Assembly (NCBI GenBank): GCA_020637445.1
Contig: JACJVZ010000001.1
Location: 682,001 to 746,000, forward strand
DNA from: Calditrichota bacterium
Lineage (GTDB): Bacteria > Electryoneota > RPQS01
Length of the DNA: 64,000 bases
Direction: 5' to 3'
The first letter of the stretch is position 1. Each line of letters begins with the position of its first letter. Positions 26,368 through 34,978 of the stretch are shown here, piece after piece. The translations under genes were made by a program, and so were the position numbers. The notes beneath the pieces are model-generated. The model made no database searches. It was given only the letters and a program-made list of their open reading frames with translations, and was not told the DNA's origin.

Positions 26368-26913
26368 TTAGGACTCCTGCTGTTCTCTTTCGAGTCGCTT
26401 GAGCTTCCCGTTTAGAAGCGCACGCCGGACAGGGGAGAGGTGATCAATAAACAGAATGCCGTTCAAGTGATCGATCTCGTGTTGCAGCACGCGAGCGAGC
26501 ATTCCTGAGGCCTTAATAGTCTTCCGCTCTCCATTCAGAGTGTGATACTCCACGGTGATTGCTTCCGGCCGCACGACGTGATCGCGCACATCCGGAATCG
26601 ACAAGCAGCCTTCCTCTATATCCCACGTATCACTTGACTTCTCTACAATTTCAGGATTTGCCACGGCGAGATAGAACATCTCTTCAGAGTCTTCTTCGGG
26701 CAGTCCGATTACCAAGAGTCGAATTAGTCGGTCGACTTGCGGCGCGGCGAGTCCTATCCCTTCATACTCTTCCATAGTCGCAAACATTTCGCTGGCAAAT
26801 TTGCGCAGTTCGTCATCGAACATGGTTATCTCAGTCGCGCGTGTCCGCAACACAGGATTTCCGTAGATCACGACTTCGTGAATTTGCGTCATATCGTCGA
26901 ATGGCTTTTTCAT
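26368..26913 (-). CDS. def: peptide deformylase
   Basis: Removes the formyl group from nascent proteins. All three family motifs are intact: GIGLAAPQ (52-59), EGCLS with the metal-ligand cysteine (about 101-105) and HEIDH (145-149) with two histidine ligands and the catalytic glutamate. The 181-residue length is normal. The ATG at 26913 is used; an internal ATG (26892) that removes seven residues is possible. It lies 17 bases after yajC and 4 before fmt in the same operon. Confidence 0.95.
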   Translation of the reverse strand: MKKPFDDMTQIHEVVIYGNPVLRTRATEITMFDDELRKFASEMFATMEEYEGIGLAAPQVDRLIRLLVIGLPEEDSEEMFYLAVANPEIVEKSSDTWDIEEGCLSIPDVRDHVVRPEAITVEYHTLNGERKTIKASGMLARVLQHEIDHLNGILFIDHLSPVRRALLNGKLKRLEREQQES

Positions 26914-26930
26914 CTCGTTCTTCGAGCAAA

Positions 26931-27269
26931 TCAGTTTGGCTTGACGGTCACAACCCGGGAAATGGATCCCCGGTCGACCTTAACCTTGACTTCATTGGCC
27001 ACTTTCAGCCACACCGTGTTTTCTTGCTCATTGATGCCTGCAACATTGCCGTACATCCCGCCGGCTGTGACGACTTCGTCGCCTGTTTTGATTGCGGCCA
27101 GCATCGCGGTATGTTGTTTTTGTCTTTTTTGCTGCGGCCGGATCATCAAGAAGTACATCACGACAATGATCAGAACAAACGGCAGCAGTGCGCCAAGCAT
27201 ACTTGGCTGTTGTGCGCCTTCGGCTTGCAATAAAGGAAGAAACATCGGGGTCAACTGAAAAGTAGGCAT
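26931..27269 (-). CDS. yajC: preprotein translocase subunit YajC
   Basis: YajC is a small inner-membrane accessory of the SecDF-YajC complex. The 112-residue protein has one transmembrane helix (about 23-43, LGALLPFVLIIVVMYFLMIR), then the cytoplasmic RPQQKRQKQH segment and GDEVVTAGGMYG, both diagnostic. A GGAGG lies 5 bases upstream of the ATG. The N-terminal stretch is slightly longer than in E. coli. Its place just after tgt is the common tgt-yajC order, but secD and secF do not follow here. Confidence 0.95.
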   Translation of the reverse strand: MPTFQLTPMFLPLLQAEGAQQPSMLGALLPFVLIIVVMYFLMIRPQQKRQKQHTAMLAAIKTGDEVVTAGGMYGNVAGINEQENTVWLKVANEVKVKVDRGSISRVVTVKPN

Positions 27270-27281
27270 CTCGCCTCCGTG

Positions 27282-28433
27282 TTATGAGTCTTTTTGTTCA
27301 ATTCGCGGCAGCACGCTCTCCATCCAGCCCCGGAAATCTCCGGCCTCGATGTGTTCCCGCATCTGTCGCATCAAATCTTGGTAAAAATGCACATTGTGCA
27401 ATGAAATCAATCGCAGTGCCAGAAGCTCGTCGCAGACAAACAGATGTCTGAGATACGCCCGGTCAAACGTCTGGCAAGCATAGCACGAGCACGTTTCATC
27501 CAGCGGACAAAACGACTGCTTATGCCGCGCCGTTTTGACAATCACTCGCCCGTTCCACGTAAACGCACAGCCGTTGCGCCCGTTCCGTGTCGGAAGTACG
27601 CAGTCAAAAAAGTCGATCCCCCACGACACACACCGCAGCAAATCTTCAGGAAAACCCACACCCATCAAATAGCGCGGTTTGTCCTTCGGCAAAAGCTCCG
27701 CCACCTGCGGCACAAACTCGTGAAAAATACTCTTTGGTTCCCCGACCGCCATTCCCCCGATTGCATATCCCGGAAAATCCAACTCAATCAGCGCGTCCGC
27801 CGACTCCTTCCGCAAATCCATATACGTCGAGCCCTGCACAATCGCCCACAAATTTTGTCGGTGACCATACAAATACGGCTGTTCACGTTCGGCAATCTGC
27901 GCGCGCTTCGCCCACTTCGTCGTGAGCTTATTCCATTCATCCGCCTGTCCATGCGAACACGGATAGGGTGGACACAAATCGAGCACCATCATCATATCGC
28001 TGCCGATATGCCGCTCGATATTCACCACAGATTCCGGCGTAAATTCGTGATAGCTTCCATCAAGATGCGACTGAAACCGCACGCCGTTCTCATGCACCTT
28101 GCGAATGTCCGCCAGCGAAAAAACCTGAAATCCACCCGAGTCGGTAAGAATCGGCCGCTCCCACCGCATAAACTTATGCAGCCCGCCCGCTTCACGTAAA
28201 ATCTCCAGCCCCGGTCGCAAATACAGATGATAACTATTCGCGAGCATCGCCTGCACATTTGCTTCGAGCAGTTCGCGCGGCGTAATCGTCTTCACAACCC
28301 CGAGCGTTCCCACCGGAAAAAAATGTGGCGTCTGAATCTCGCCATGATCCGTAGTAAGCACAGTCCTCCGCGCGCCAGTCCCCGACGGATCAGTCGTCAG
28401 CACGCGAAACGGATGCGCAACTATTTCTGCCAC
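27282..28433 (-). CDS. tgt: queuine tRNA-ribosyltransferase (TGT)
   Basis: TGT exchanges guanine-34 of GUN-anticodon tRNAs for the queuosine precursor. The TIM-barrel enzyme shows DSGGFQVFSL with the active-site aspartate, the nucleophile region LPTRNGRNG, and the zinc site CSCYAC with a later His in a LISLHNVHF segment. A GTG at 28433 was chosen as start because it gives the normal N-terminus a few residues before FRVLTTDPSG; the frame is open upstream to a TTG at 28466. It overlaps the upstream DUF255 gene by 13 bases. The exact start is uncertain. Confidence 0.93.
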   Translation of the reverse strand: MAEIVAHPFRVLTTDPSGTGARRTVLTTDHGEIQTPHFFPVGTLGVVKTITPRELLEANVQAMLANSYHLYLRPGLEILREAGGLHKFMRWERPILTDSGGFQVFSLADIRKVHENGVRFQSHLDGSYHEFTPESVVNIERHIGSDMMMVLDLCPPYPCSHGQADEWNKLTTKWAKRAQIAEREQPYLYGHRQNLWAIVQGSTYMDLRKESADALIELDFPGYAIGGMAVGEPKSIFHEFVPQVAELLPKDKPRYLMGVGFPEDLLRCVSWGIDFFDCVLPTRNGRNGCAFTWNGRVIVKTARHKQSFCPLDETCSCYACQTFDRAYLRHLFVCDELLALRLISLHNVHFYQDLMRQMREHIEAGDFRGWMESVLPRIEQKDS

Positions 28434-30475
28434 GGCTTCTTCATCTTCATGGTCAATGCATACCAATCCGTTGTCGGAAGTTCACAAGTAAAATTCCGGC
28501 AATAGTAATAAGTCGGCTTACCAGAGTCGGTGTTCTTGCCTTCAAATAGCGGACGGAGCGGGTGGTCAGTAGGAAGTCGATCAACAAACTGATCATCAAT
28601 CGAAATCACCTGCCGGTTGTGATTGGGAACTCGGCCTTCTCCTTGTTTGCCCGCCGGACTAACAATAATCACCTGCTCAGGCGGATACAGCAGCCACTCC
28701 GCCGTCAACATCGCTTGCGCAAATGCCGTCGGCATCCGTTCAAGGTACGGCATCAATGTGTTGATTTGACTTTCCGCCCGCGCAAAGAATTTCTCTTCAC
28801 CCGTCAAATAATAGAGCTTAATAAGCAAATTCCCCGCAAGCGAATTCCCCGACGGCATCGCGCTGTCATATAAATCCACCGACCGTACTCCGGCAACGGA
28901 GTCTTCGCTCATGTAATAGAGGCCGTCGCCCTTAGCAAACCGCCGCTCAATTTCGTCCGCAAGCTTATACGCATTGTCAAACCACCGCACATCCCCCGTC
29001 ACGCAAAACAAATCCAAAAGCCCGTTCCCCAGCGCGGCATAATCTGCGAGCAATTGAATCCGGAGCTCCTTGTCACCCAAAAACGAATGTACAAGTTCGC
29101 CATCGCGTTCAAACGGAGCTACAAATCGATTTGCTGTCTCTGTCGCTGCCTTAATCATGCCCGTCTGTGACAGCGCAGAAATTATCAGTCCGTTCCAATC
29201 ACAGAGCGCTTTGTCATCACGCGCGGGTCGATTGCGAGTTTCCCTTGCTCGAAGAAGCTTCGCATTGGCCTCGACATATAGCACATCATCTTCGCTTCCT
29301 ACTATGAAGGGTTCAGTCTTCAACAAGTTCGGAATCGACGTGCCATTCTCAAAATTGCCTAGTTCCGTAATATCATAGCATCTGCAATATGTCTTACTAA
29401 AATCAGGAATTGCATCTGTGATATCTTGCGGAGTCCAAACATAATAGACTCCTTCTTCACCGTCAGAATCCGCATCCAAAGACGAAGCGTACCCGCCTTC
29501 ATCTAATTTCATTTCTCGATTAAGCCATAGCCCAATCTGTCCCGAAGTAGTCAAAAAAAGAGGACTGACGAGCGTCGCATCCTGATACACTTTGAGCAAC
29601 AGCGCATTGTCATAGAGCATCTTTTCAAAATGCGGCACGAGCCACTGATCATCCGTAGAGTACCGATGAAACCCGCCGCCAATCTGATCGAAAATTCCTC
29701 CGCGAGCCATTTTGTCGAGAGTAAACTCGACCATGTGCTTCACGCTGTCGTCACCCGTCCGCGAATAGTAACGAAGGAGCATCGCAAGCTCCATCGCGTG
29801 CGGAAACTTCGGTGCGCGCGAAAATCCACCGTTCACCGGATCGAAATTTCGCTCGGACGCTTTAACCGCGCTGTCCAACAGAGCGGGGGAGAGCTTCGAC
29901 GTCGCAGGCGGCAATTCAATTTCCGCATGAATCGCATCGTGCATCTGATCGGAAGCGGCAAGCAGCGAATCGCGTTCAGTCTCCCAAGCTTTAGCCAGCG
30001 CTTGCAACACATCCATAAATCCCGGTCGCCCGTAACGCGCTTCCGGCGCCCAATACGTACCGCCGTAAAACGGTTTGCGATCCGGCATCAAAAACACCGA
30101 CATCGGCCAACCACCCGAACCCGTCATCCGCTGCACAGCCTGCATATAGTGATGATCGACATCAGGCCGCTCTTCGCGATCCACTTTTATGGAAACAAAA
30201 TGCCCGTTCAAGAATTCCGCAATTTCTTCATTCTCGAACGATTCATGCTCCATCACATGACACCAATGACACGCCGCATAACCCACGGAGAGAAAAACGG
30301 GTTTATTCTCCGCGCGCGCCTTTTCAAACGCCGCATCGCCCCACGGCATCCAATCTACGGGATTGTGCGCGTGTTGCAAAAGATAGGGACTGGCTTCGTG
30401 AATTAAGGCGTTCGTGTGCACGGAAGAATTGGAACAAGCGGAAGCCAGAAGCAGAAGGACAAGCGAAAAACGCAT
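28421..30475 (-). CDS. DUF255 / YyaL-type thioredoxin-domain lipoprotein
   Basis: A 684-residue member of the family that includes human SPATA20 and bacterial YyaL: an N-terminal thioredoxin-like domain fused to an (alpha/alpha)6-barrel. Residues 1-14 look like a lipoprotein signal peptide (LLLLASAC, lipidated Cys14). The conserved HEASPYLLQHAHNPVDW block precedes the CHWC motif (69-72) in GYAACHWCHVMEHESF. The barrel has typical GGIFDQIGGGFHRYSTD and PHFEKMLYDNA segments. The biochemical role of the family is not established; a periplasmic or membrane-anchored redox or sugar-related function is inference. It is placed between prmC and tgt on a shared transcript. Confidence 0.88.
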   Translation of the reverse strand: MRFSLVLLLLASACSNSSVHTNALIHEASPYLLQHAHNPVDWMPWGDAAFEKARAENKPVFLSVGYAACHWCHVMEHESFENEEIAEFLNGHFVSIKVDREERPDVDHHYMQAVQRMTGSGGWPMSVFLMPDRKPFYGGTYWAPEARYGRPGFMDVLQALAKAWETERDSLLAASDQMHDAIHAEIELPPATSKLSPALLDSAVKASERNFDPVNGGFSRAPKFPHAMELAMLLRYYSRTGDDSVKHMVEFTLDKMARGGIFDQIGGGFHRYSTDDQWLVPHFEKMLYDNALLLKVYQDATLVSPLFLTTSGQIGLWLNREMKLDEGGYASSLDADSDGEEGVYYVWTPQDITDAIPDFSKTYCRCYDITELGNFENGTSIPNLLKTEPFIVGSEDDVLYVEANAKLLRARETRNRPARDDKALCDWNGLIISALSQTGMIKAATETANRFVAPFERDGELVHSFLGDKELRIQLLADYAALGNGLLDLFCVTGDVRWFDNAYKLADEIERRFAKGDGLYYMSEDSVAGVRSVDLYDSAMPSGNSLAGNLLIKLYYLTGEEKFFARAESQINTLMPYLERMPTAFAQAMLTAEWLLYPPEQVIIVSPAGKQGEGRVPNHNRQVISIDDQFVDRLPTDHPLRPLFEGKNTDSGKPTYYYCRNFTCELPTTDWYALTMKMKKPWQK

Positions 30476-30476
30476 G

Positions 30477-31331
30477 CTACTTGCGGCCGATCAGATAGCG
30501 GTCTCTACCTTGTAAATCGTGATGAATCGTGAGTGCGGAAAAGTGTGGAGCGAACAGCGTGCGCAAATGTTCCGCTTGCGTCATTCCGAACTCTAAGGCG
30601 GCAATCCCCGACGGCAAAAGCGCAGGCAAAAGTTCGGCAATACGTTCGTAATATTCAAATCCCGTCGGACCGCTGATCAGCGCGTGTCTATTTTCAAACT
30701 CGCGCACTTCAGGTTCCAGCGAGGGCAATTCGTCTTCACGAATATACGGCGGATTGGAAATCACCACGTCAAACGGGCCCCCGCATTTTTTCGCAAACTC
30801 TTGGTCAAACAAATCCAGCGCAAGAGTCTTAACTCGATCTTCAACGCTATTCAAAGAAGCGTTGTGAGCAGTTTGTGCTACCGCATCTGCGTCAATGTCA
30901 ATCGAGACAATGGTGCAATCAGAGTTCGCCTTGGCCAGTGCAACCGAAATACACCCGGTCCCGCACCCGACGTCCAACACGCGCGCATTGTCAGGAAGTA
31001 TTTTGACAACCTGTTCGACAAGCTCTTCGGTCTCAGGCCGCGGAATCAGCAAACCCTGTTTCAACTGAATCCGCGCGTCGAAAAACTCCACTTCGCCTAA
31101 AAGATATTGCAGCGGCACGCGCTTCGATCTCTGACGAATCAATTCGCGCAGATGCTCAAGCTCCGAGTCCTTGACAGGCCGGTCATGCTGAATGTAAAGT
31201 TCAATGCGCGGCATATTGAGCGCCTTCGCAAACAGCGCTTCCGCATTGCGGCGCGGCGACTCGATCCCCTTCGACTTGAAAAACTCATCCGTCGCCGAAA
31301 GCAGATCAATAAGCCGTCTCGTTTCGCTCAA
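30477..31331 (-). CDS. prmC: peptide chain release factor N5-glutamine methyltransferase
   Basis: PrmC methylates the glutamine of the GGQ motif in release factors using SAM. The 284-residue protein has the N-terminal helical domain, the SAM motif VLDVGCGTGCIS (about 118-129) and the catalytic NPPY (193-196) that holds the target glutamine. IPRPETEELVE is another hallmark. It overlaps the 3' end of prfA by 4 bases, so enzyme and substrate are translationally coupled, as in many bacteria. Confidence 0.95.
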   Translation of the reverse strand: MSETRRLIDLLSATDEFFKSKGIESPRRNAEALFAKALNMPRIELYIQHDRPVKDSELEHLRELIRQRSKRVPLQYLLGEVEFFDARIQLKQGLLIPRPETEELVEQVVKILPDNARVLDVGCGTGCISVALAKANSDCTIVSIDIDADAVAQTAHNASLNSVEDRVKTLALDLFDQEFAKKCGGPFDVVISNPPYIREDELPSLEPEVREFENRHALISGPTGFEYYERIAELLPALLPSGIAALEFGMTQAEHLRTLFAPHFSALTIHHDLQGRDRYLIGRK

Positions 31332-32404
31332 ACTGCGCTCTCCGCCGCGCGATTCAGTTTTTCCGTGCGATCCGCCATCCGCAGCGCTTCGATCAGCTCT
31401 TCGATATCGCCTTCCATCACCCGGTCGAGCTTGTACAAAGTCAAATTGATACGGTGATCCGTTACGCGGTTCTGCGGATAATTATAAGTGCGAATTTTCT
31501 CCGAGCGGTCGCCGCTACCAATCTGACTCTTGCGTTCCGCCGAGAGTTTCGCAGCTTCTTCATCTCGTTTCACCGCCAAGAGCCGCGACGTCAAGACCTT
31601 CATCGCCTTTGCGCGGTTCTTAATCTGCGAGCGTTCATCCTGAATCGCCACCACCAACCCCGAGGGCAAGTGCGTAATGCGCACGGCCGAGTCTGTCGTG
31701 TTCACATGCTGCCCGCCGGCGCCCGAGGAGCGATAGACGTCAATCTTTAAATCCGTCGGCTTAATCTCCAAATCCGTCTCTTCGGCTTCCGGCAAAACTG
31801 CAACTGATGCCGCCGACGTATGAATACGTCCCTGCGATTCCGTCACCGGAACACGCTGGACGCGGTGCACGCCGCTCTCCCACTTCAACAAGCCGTAGAC
31901 ATCTTGCCCTTTGATTTCGACCACGACTTCTTTGATTCCCCCGGCCTCAGCTTCCGTCATGGATGCAATCTCAAACTTCCAGCGTTTCGTCTCGCAATAG
32001 CGCGAATACATTCGGAACAAATCCCCCGCAAACAGCGCCGCTTCCTCGCCACCTGTCCCGGCCCTAATCTCCAATATCGCATTGCGCTCATCCGCCGGAT
32101 CCCGAGGCAGAAGCAAGGTCCGTAAATCATCCTCGATCTGTGCCAGCTGAGCCTCAAGACTCTCCAGCTCCATCTCGGCCATCTCCTTCATCGCCGCATC
32201 CGACGACCGGCTAAGTTCCCGTGCTCCCTTGATTTCGCTCGATACTCTAAGGTACTCCTTGGCTTTCTCGACCATCGGACTCAGGTCCTTTGCCTCTTTT
32301 AGGAGTGGGGTGGAGAGGGCCGGGGAAGACGCTATATCTGGACTTGAAAGTCGCTCCTGAAGTTCATTAAACCGGCGGAGTATATGTTCTATTTTATCAA
32401 GCAT
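31328..32404 (-). CDS. prfA: peptide chain release factor 1
   Basis: RF1 ends translation at UAA and UAG. The codon-recognition tripeptide is Pro-Val-Thr (about 186-188) in RVPVTESQGR, and the catalytic GGQ is at about 230-232, methylated by the adjacent prmC product. The C-terminal region is typical. The frame is open another 23 codons upstream, but those residues do not fit the family; the ATG at 32404 gives MLDKIEHILRRF, the normal RF1 beginning, and 358 residues. No strong ribosome-binding site is seen. Confidence 0.95.
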   Translation of the reverse strand: MLDKIEHILRRFNELQERLSSPDIASSPALSTPLLKEAKDLSPMVEKAKEYLRVSSEIKGARELSRSSDAAMKEMAEMELESLEAQLAQIEDDLRTLLLPRDPADERNAILEIRAGTGGEEAALFAGDLFRMYSRYCETKRWKFEIASMTEAEAGGIKEVVVEIKGQDVYGLLKWESGVHRVQRVPVTESQGRIHTSAASVAVLPEAEETDLEIKPTDLKIDVYRSSGAGGQHVNTTDSAVRITHLPSGLVVAIQDERSQIKNRAKAMKVLTSRLLAVKRDEEAAKLSAERKSQIGSGDRSEKIRTYNYPQNRVTDHRINLTLYKLDRVMEGDIEELIEALRMADRTEKLNRAAESAV

Positions 32405-32713
32405 TAAGCAATGCGAAAAAAGTGAAAAATGAAGTAAGAGACACAATTTACGCAAGTTGCACTCAGCAAACAAGTTTTGTCAAAAGTTCGGAGCGAATAA
32501 CCCCAAATTCTGGCACTTATGCCTCTCTGCTATTTAAGTCTGACTTAGTACGATGAAGGTTGTCAACATAAAGTAATAATATGTAGACACATAGCATCAT
32601 GAAATGAATCTTAAACAATTCTTAGGGAACTTGACAAGCTTGTTATAGCGTTTGTATATTGAACCCGTGCGCTAAACGGGTGGGTTTGAAGTTTTATTAT
32701 GAGGATTACTATC
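32405..32713. other. AT-rich divergent intergenic region
   Basis: A stretch of 309 bases between prfA (-) and the small repeat protein (+). It holds the strong promoter at 32631-32660 and the start-site GAGGA at 32701-32705. No convincing leftward promoter for prfA could be picked by eye. The region is distinctly AT-rich, with no RNA gene recognised. Confidence 0.6.
32631..32660 (+). promoter_or_regulatory. strong sigma70-type promoter
   Basis: A perfect TTGACA at 32631-32636 and TATATT at 32655-32660, 18 bases apart. Transcription would begin near 32667, giving a leader of about 45 bases before the small repeat gene. Only the rRNA promoter in this window looks as good. Confidence 0.75.
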
Positions 32714-33037
32714 GTGAAGAAATTCATTGCCGCAACCTTAATTATCAGCTTGTTCGCTGTGGCAAGTTACGCTGCCCTGGTACCTGTCCAGCCGCCGCTT
32801 CCGACAAAGGGTGTTTCTGCCCTCGTACCGGTAATGCCGCCGCTTCCCACGAAGGGTGTTTCTGCCCTTGTTCCGGTGATGCCGCCGCTTCCGACGAAGG
32901 GAATTTCTGCCCTTGTTCCGGTGATGCCGCCGTTGCCGACGAAGGGTGTTTCCGCCCTTGTTCCGGTGATGCCGCCGCTTCCGACAAAGGGTGTATCTGC
33001 CCTTGTTCCGGTAATGCCGCCGCTGCCGACAAAGTAG
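32714..33037 (+). CDS. small secreted protein made of six 15-residue Pro-rich repeats
   Basis: A 107-residue protein starting at GTG (MKKFIAATLIISLF...), chosen because GAGGA lies 8 bases upstream; an in-frame ATG at 32699 adds five residues. A signal peptide ending near VASYA is followed directly by six nearly identical units of 15 residues, LVPVMPPLPTKGVSA, the last one ending after PTK at the stop. Nothing else is present. Differences between DNA copies are mostly synonymous in this frame, so the peptide is under selection. Mature size is about 87 residues, free of Cys and acidic residues, rich in Pro, Val and Leu. No family is recognised. A strong promoter and strong terminator frame it as a single abundant transcript. 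Confidence 0.75.
   Translation: MKKFIAATLIISLFAVASYAALVPVQPPLPTKGVSALVPVMPPLPTKGVSALVPVMPPLPTKGISALVPVMPPLPTKGVSALVPVMPPLPTKGVSALVPVMPPLPTK
32774..33034 (+). repeat. 45-base tandem repeat, 5.8 copies
   Basis: Six copies (the last 33 bases long) with few, mainly third-position differences. The unit is a multiple of three, which leaves several other frames open; they are side effects. There are no unique spacers, so it is not a CRISPR array. Confidence 0.95.
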
Positions 33038-33059
33038 TAGTTTTTCTTTAGGTCGTTTG

Positions 33060-33111
33060 GCGACCATTGGCCCAAGGATTGCACCCTTGGTGGCCAATGG
33101 TCGCTTTTTTT
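33060..33111 (+). terminator. strong intrinsic terminator overlapping the next start codon
   Basis: A perfect 13-base stem, GCGACCATTGGCC (33060-33072) with its complement at 33092-33104, is extended by an inner CAAGG/CCTTG stem and followed by seven T. The ATG of the next gene (33097-33099) lies in the 3' arm. Confidence 0.85.
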
Positions 33112-34068
33112 ATATACCTGTCTCTGTCTCTGGGAATATTCGTCTTTGCAATCTCAAATGCCGAAACTCTTGAGTGGTTTTGGGAAATGAGCTTCCTTGG
33201 GAATACTCTCCTTTTGGGCGTTGCGTCACTGCTCAGCTTTCTTGCATACCAACGTGAGCACCATTACCGTCACGTGTTTTTTGCCTTGTGGGTCGTTTTT
33301 GGCGTTTACGCTTTTGCCAGCCCCGTGGCAGCCGTCGTTCAAGTGTTGGGTTCTCCTGAAGCCGGCATAAGGCAGTTCATCTGGTATCCGTTCATCGCCG
33401 TCCATACAGTCTTAGCCTGGGCAGTAACCACGATTACGATCGGCTATATCTCGCCTCCGCGCAAGCGACTCTTGCATACTGCAATCGCAGGGTTGGTGGT
33501 TTTCATCATGGCGGGTTGGTTGTATTACCCCTACATTTTTGATCCGCTCGCTGCGGTGTCCCAAAACGCGCAAGGTACGCCTTACCTAAATATAGATCCG
33601 CTCAATACTTCCAATCTAATGATCAATGTCTTCAGCTTGCTGATGCTATTGGCATTTTATGTGCATAAATATCGTACGGACAGACCAATTGGCGCATATG
33701 CCGACACGCTTTTGTTTCTGTTCGGGCTTGCTTTGGCGATAGACACTGCCGAGTCATTCCTTCCGGACCTAAAACTCGATTTTACAGTCATATCGCAATG
33801 GGCAATCCTAATTGTTTATGCAGCAATGGTCGTCAGTTTGGCCTTGCGGATAAAGTTTAAGTCACAAACAATAGCCGATTACTATGAATCCCAGTGCATA
33901 TCTGACGACCCTTCTATTGATCGGCGGATTGGCCGGTTTGACCGCTTTATTCTACGGACTTTTTTTGATACGGAAAAGATTGGGTCGAAAATATTCCTTG
34001 GGACAGGCACGGCCCGAATGAAAGTGCGTCGTACACCGTCGCATGTGGCGCGGCGGGCAGGTAGTTGA
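33097..34068 (+). CDS. uncharacterised polytopic membrane protein (about 8 TM)
   Basis: A 323-residue inner-membrane protein that I cannot place in a family. About eight hydrophobic segments can be traced (starting MVAFFIYLSLSLGIFVFA, then near residues 32, 59, 94, 123, 172, 210 and 237). A basic cytoplasmic tail of about 70 residues follows, containing an IDRRIGRFDRFILRTFF stretch. The arrangement recalls the membrane-sensor halves of some kinases, but no catalytic domain is present. The ATG at 33097 lies inside the upstream terminator; a TTG at 33067 or an ATG near 33187 are alternatives. The AAA+ gene begins 28 bases downstream, suggesting a two-gene unit. Confidence 0.6.
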   Translation: MVAFFIYLSLSLGIFVFAISNAETLEWFWEMSFLGNTLLLGVASLLSFLAYQREHHYRHVFFALWVVFGVYAFASPVAAVVQVLGSPEAGIRQFIWYPFIAVHTVLAWAVTTITIGYISPPRKRLLHTAIAGLVVFIMAGWLYYPYIFDPLAAVSQNAQGTPYLNIDPLNTSNLMINVFSLLMLLAFYVHKYRTDRPIGAYADTLLFLFGLALAIDTAESFLPDLKLDFTVISQWAILIVYAAMVVSLALRIKFKSQTIADYYESQCISDDPSIDRRIGRFDRFILRTFFDTEKIGSKIFLGTGTARMKVRRTPSHVARRAGS

Positions 34069-34095
34069 TGAACAGGCGCTGAACAGGAGACAAAG

Positions 34096-34956
34096 ATGCT
34101 CACGAAAAATTGGATGGAAAGCCGGTATACTATTGGGTCGCTAGTCGCGCGCAGCGCGGCCATGCAGCGTCTCATTAAGCAAGCCGGAATGCAAATAAAC
34201 AACGATTCTCCTTTGCTTGTTGTAGGAGAAACGGGAACAGGCAAGACCTTGCTGGCGCGTTCCATTCACAACTCTTCCAGCAGAGTCTCAAGGCCTTTTG
34301 TGAGCGCGGCGTCGGAACGTCTGACGCCTAATGCTGCAGACGGCGTGTTGTTCGGCACGACCTCAGAAAAAGGCCTTCTGGCAAGATCGGAAAGTGGTAC
34401 GCTGTTGATAACGGGCGTAGAGAATCTTGCACCGATGGCGCAAGAACGACTGTGCAAGCTAATCGATGACGGCAAATACACTACGGCGTCGGGTGATCAG
34501 AAGAAGCTGGACATGCGGATGATGTTCACGGGGAACAGCGGTGTCTTGGCAGAGCGAATGTCGCATGGTATGTTCAGCGAAGACCTGTACGCAAGGATAA
34601 GCGGGTCGGTTCTCAGCATGCCGTCCCTTTCCGAACGCAACGCAGACATTCCTTACTTGGTTGTAGACGTACTGCAGGCGTTCGCGGCACGTGAAAGAGT
34701 CTCGCGGCCGACGGTACCCTATCACTACATGGAGCTGCTTACGAGGGTGGAATGGCCGGAAAACGTACAGCAATTGCGGAACCACGTCGAAAGTGTAATG
34801 GCACTGTCGAACGGCCACTTTGATCCGGCAATCCTGCTTGCACACTTCGACGAAATCGAATCGCCGCAGACACTGAAGGGTCTTGTGCGCGACCTGCTTC
34901 AGAGACTCGTTACCTCGTCAAACGCCGTGGCGGCGGGCGCAGCGGCAGGAAACTGA
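34096..34956 (+). CDS. degenerate sigma54-activator-like AAA+ protein, without GAFTGA loop or DNA-binding domain
   Basis: A 286-residue protein matching the central AAA+ domain of NtrC-type activators. Walker A is intact (GETGTGKT, about 36-43), and the activator-type segments LSERNADIP and EWPENVQQLRNHVE are clear. However, the sigma54-contacting GAFTGA loop is missing (LFGTTSEKGLL occupies the region) and the Walker B Asp-Glu is replaced (GTLLITG instead of GTLFLDE). There is no receiver at the N-terminus and no Fis-type helix-turn-helix at the C-terminus, only an Ala-rich tail. It may bind nucleotide but probably does not drive sigma54 open-complex formation. AGGAGA lies 6 bases upstream of the ATG. 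Likely partner: the membrane protein just upstream. Confidence 0.75.
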   Translation: MLTKNWMESRYTIGSLVARSAAMQRLIKQAGMQINNDSPLLVVGETGTGKTLLARSIHNSSSRVSRPFVSAASERLTPNAADGVLFGTTSEKGLLARSESGTLLITGVENLAPMAQERLCKLIDDGKYTTASGDQKKLDMRMMFTGNSGVLAERMSHGMFSEDLYARISGSVLSMPSLSERNADIPYLVVDVLQAFAARERVSRPTVPYHYMELLTRVEWPENVQQLRNHVESVMALSNGHFDPAILLAHFDEIESPQTLKGLVRDLLQRLVTSSNAVAAGAAAGN

Positions 34957-34978
34957 CCGCAACAACACAAAACATGAG

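Noticed and set aside
29630..30406. 258-residue open frame antisense to the DUF255 lipoprotein gene
   Set aside because: Very basic, low-complexity translation typical of antisense shadow frames.
32774..33034. CRISPR-like array
   Set aside because: Repeats are contiguous with no unique spacers and are coding; no cas genes are near.
32659..33097. Several long alternative frames on both strands across the 45-base repeat, including a Cys-rich one on the plus strand
   Set aside because: The repeat length is a multiple of three, so all frames without a stop in one unit stay open. Only the chosen frame has a signal peptide, ribosome-binding site and mostly synonymous repeat variation.
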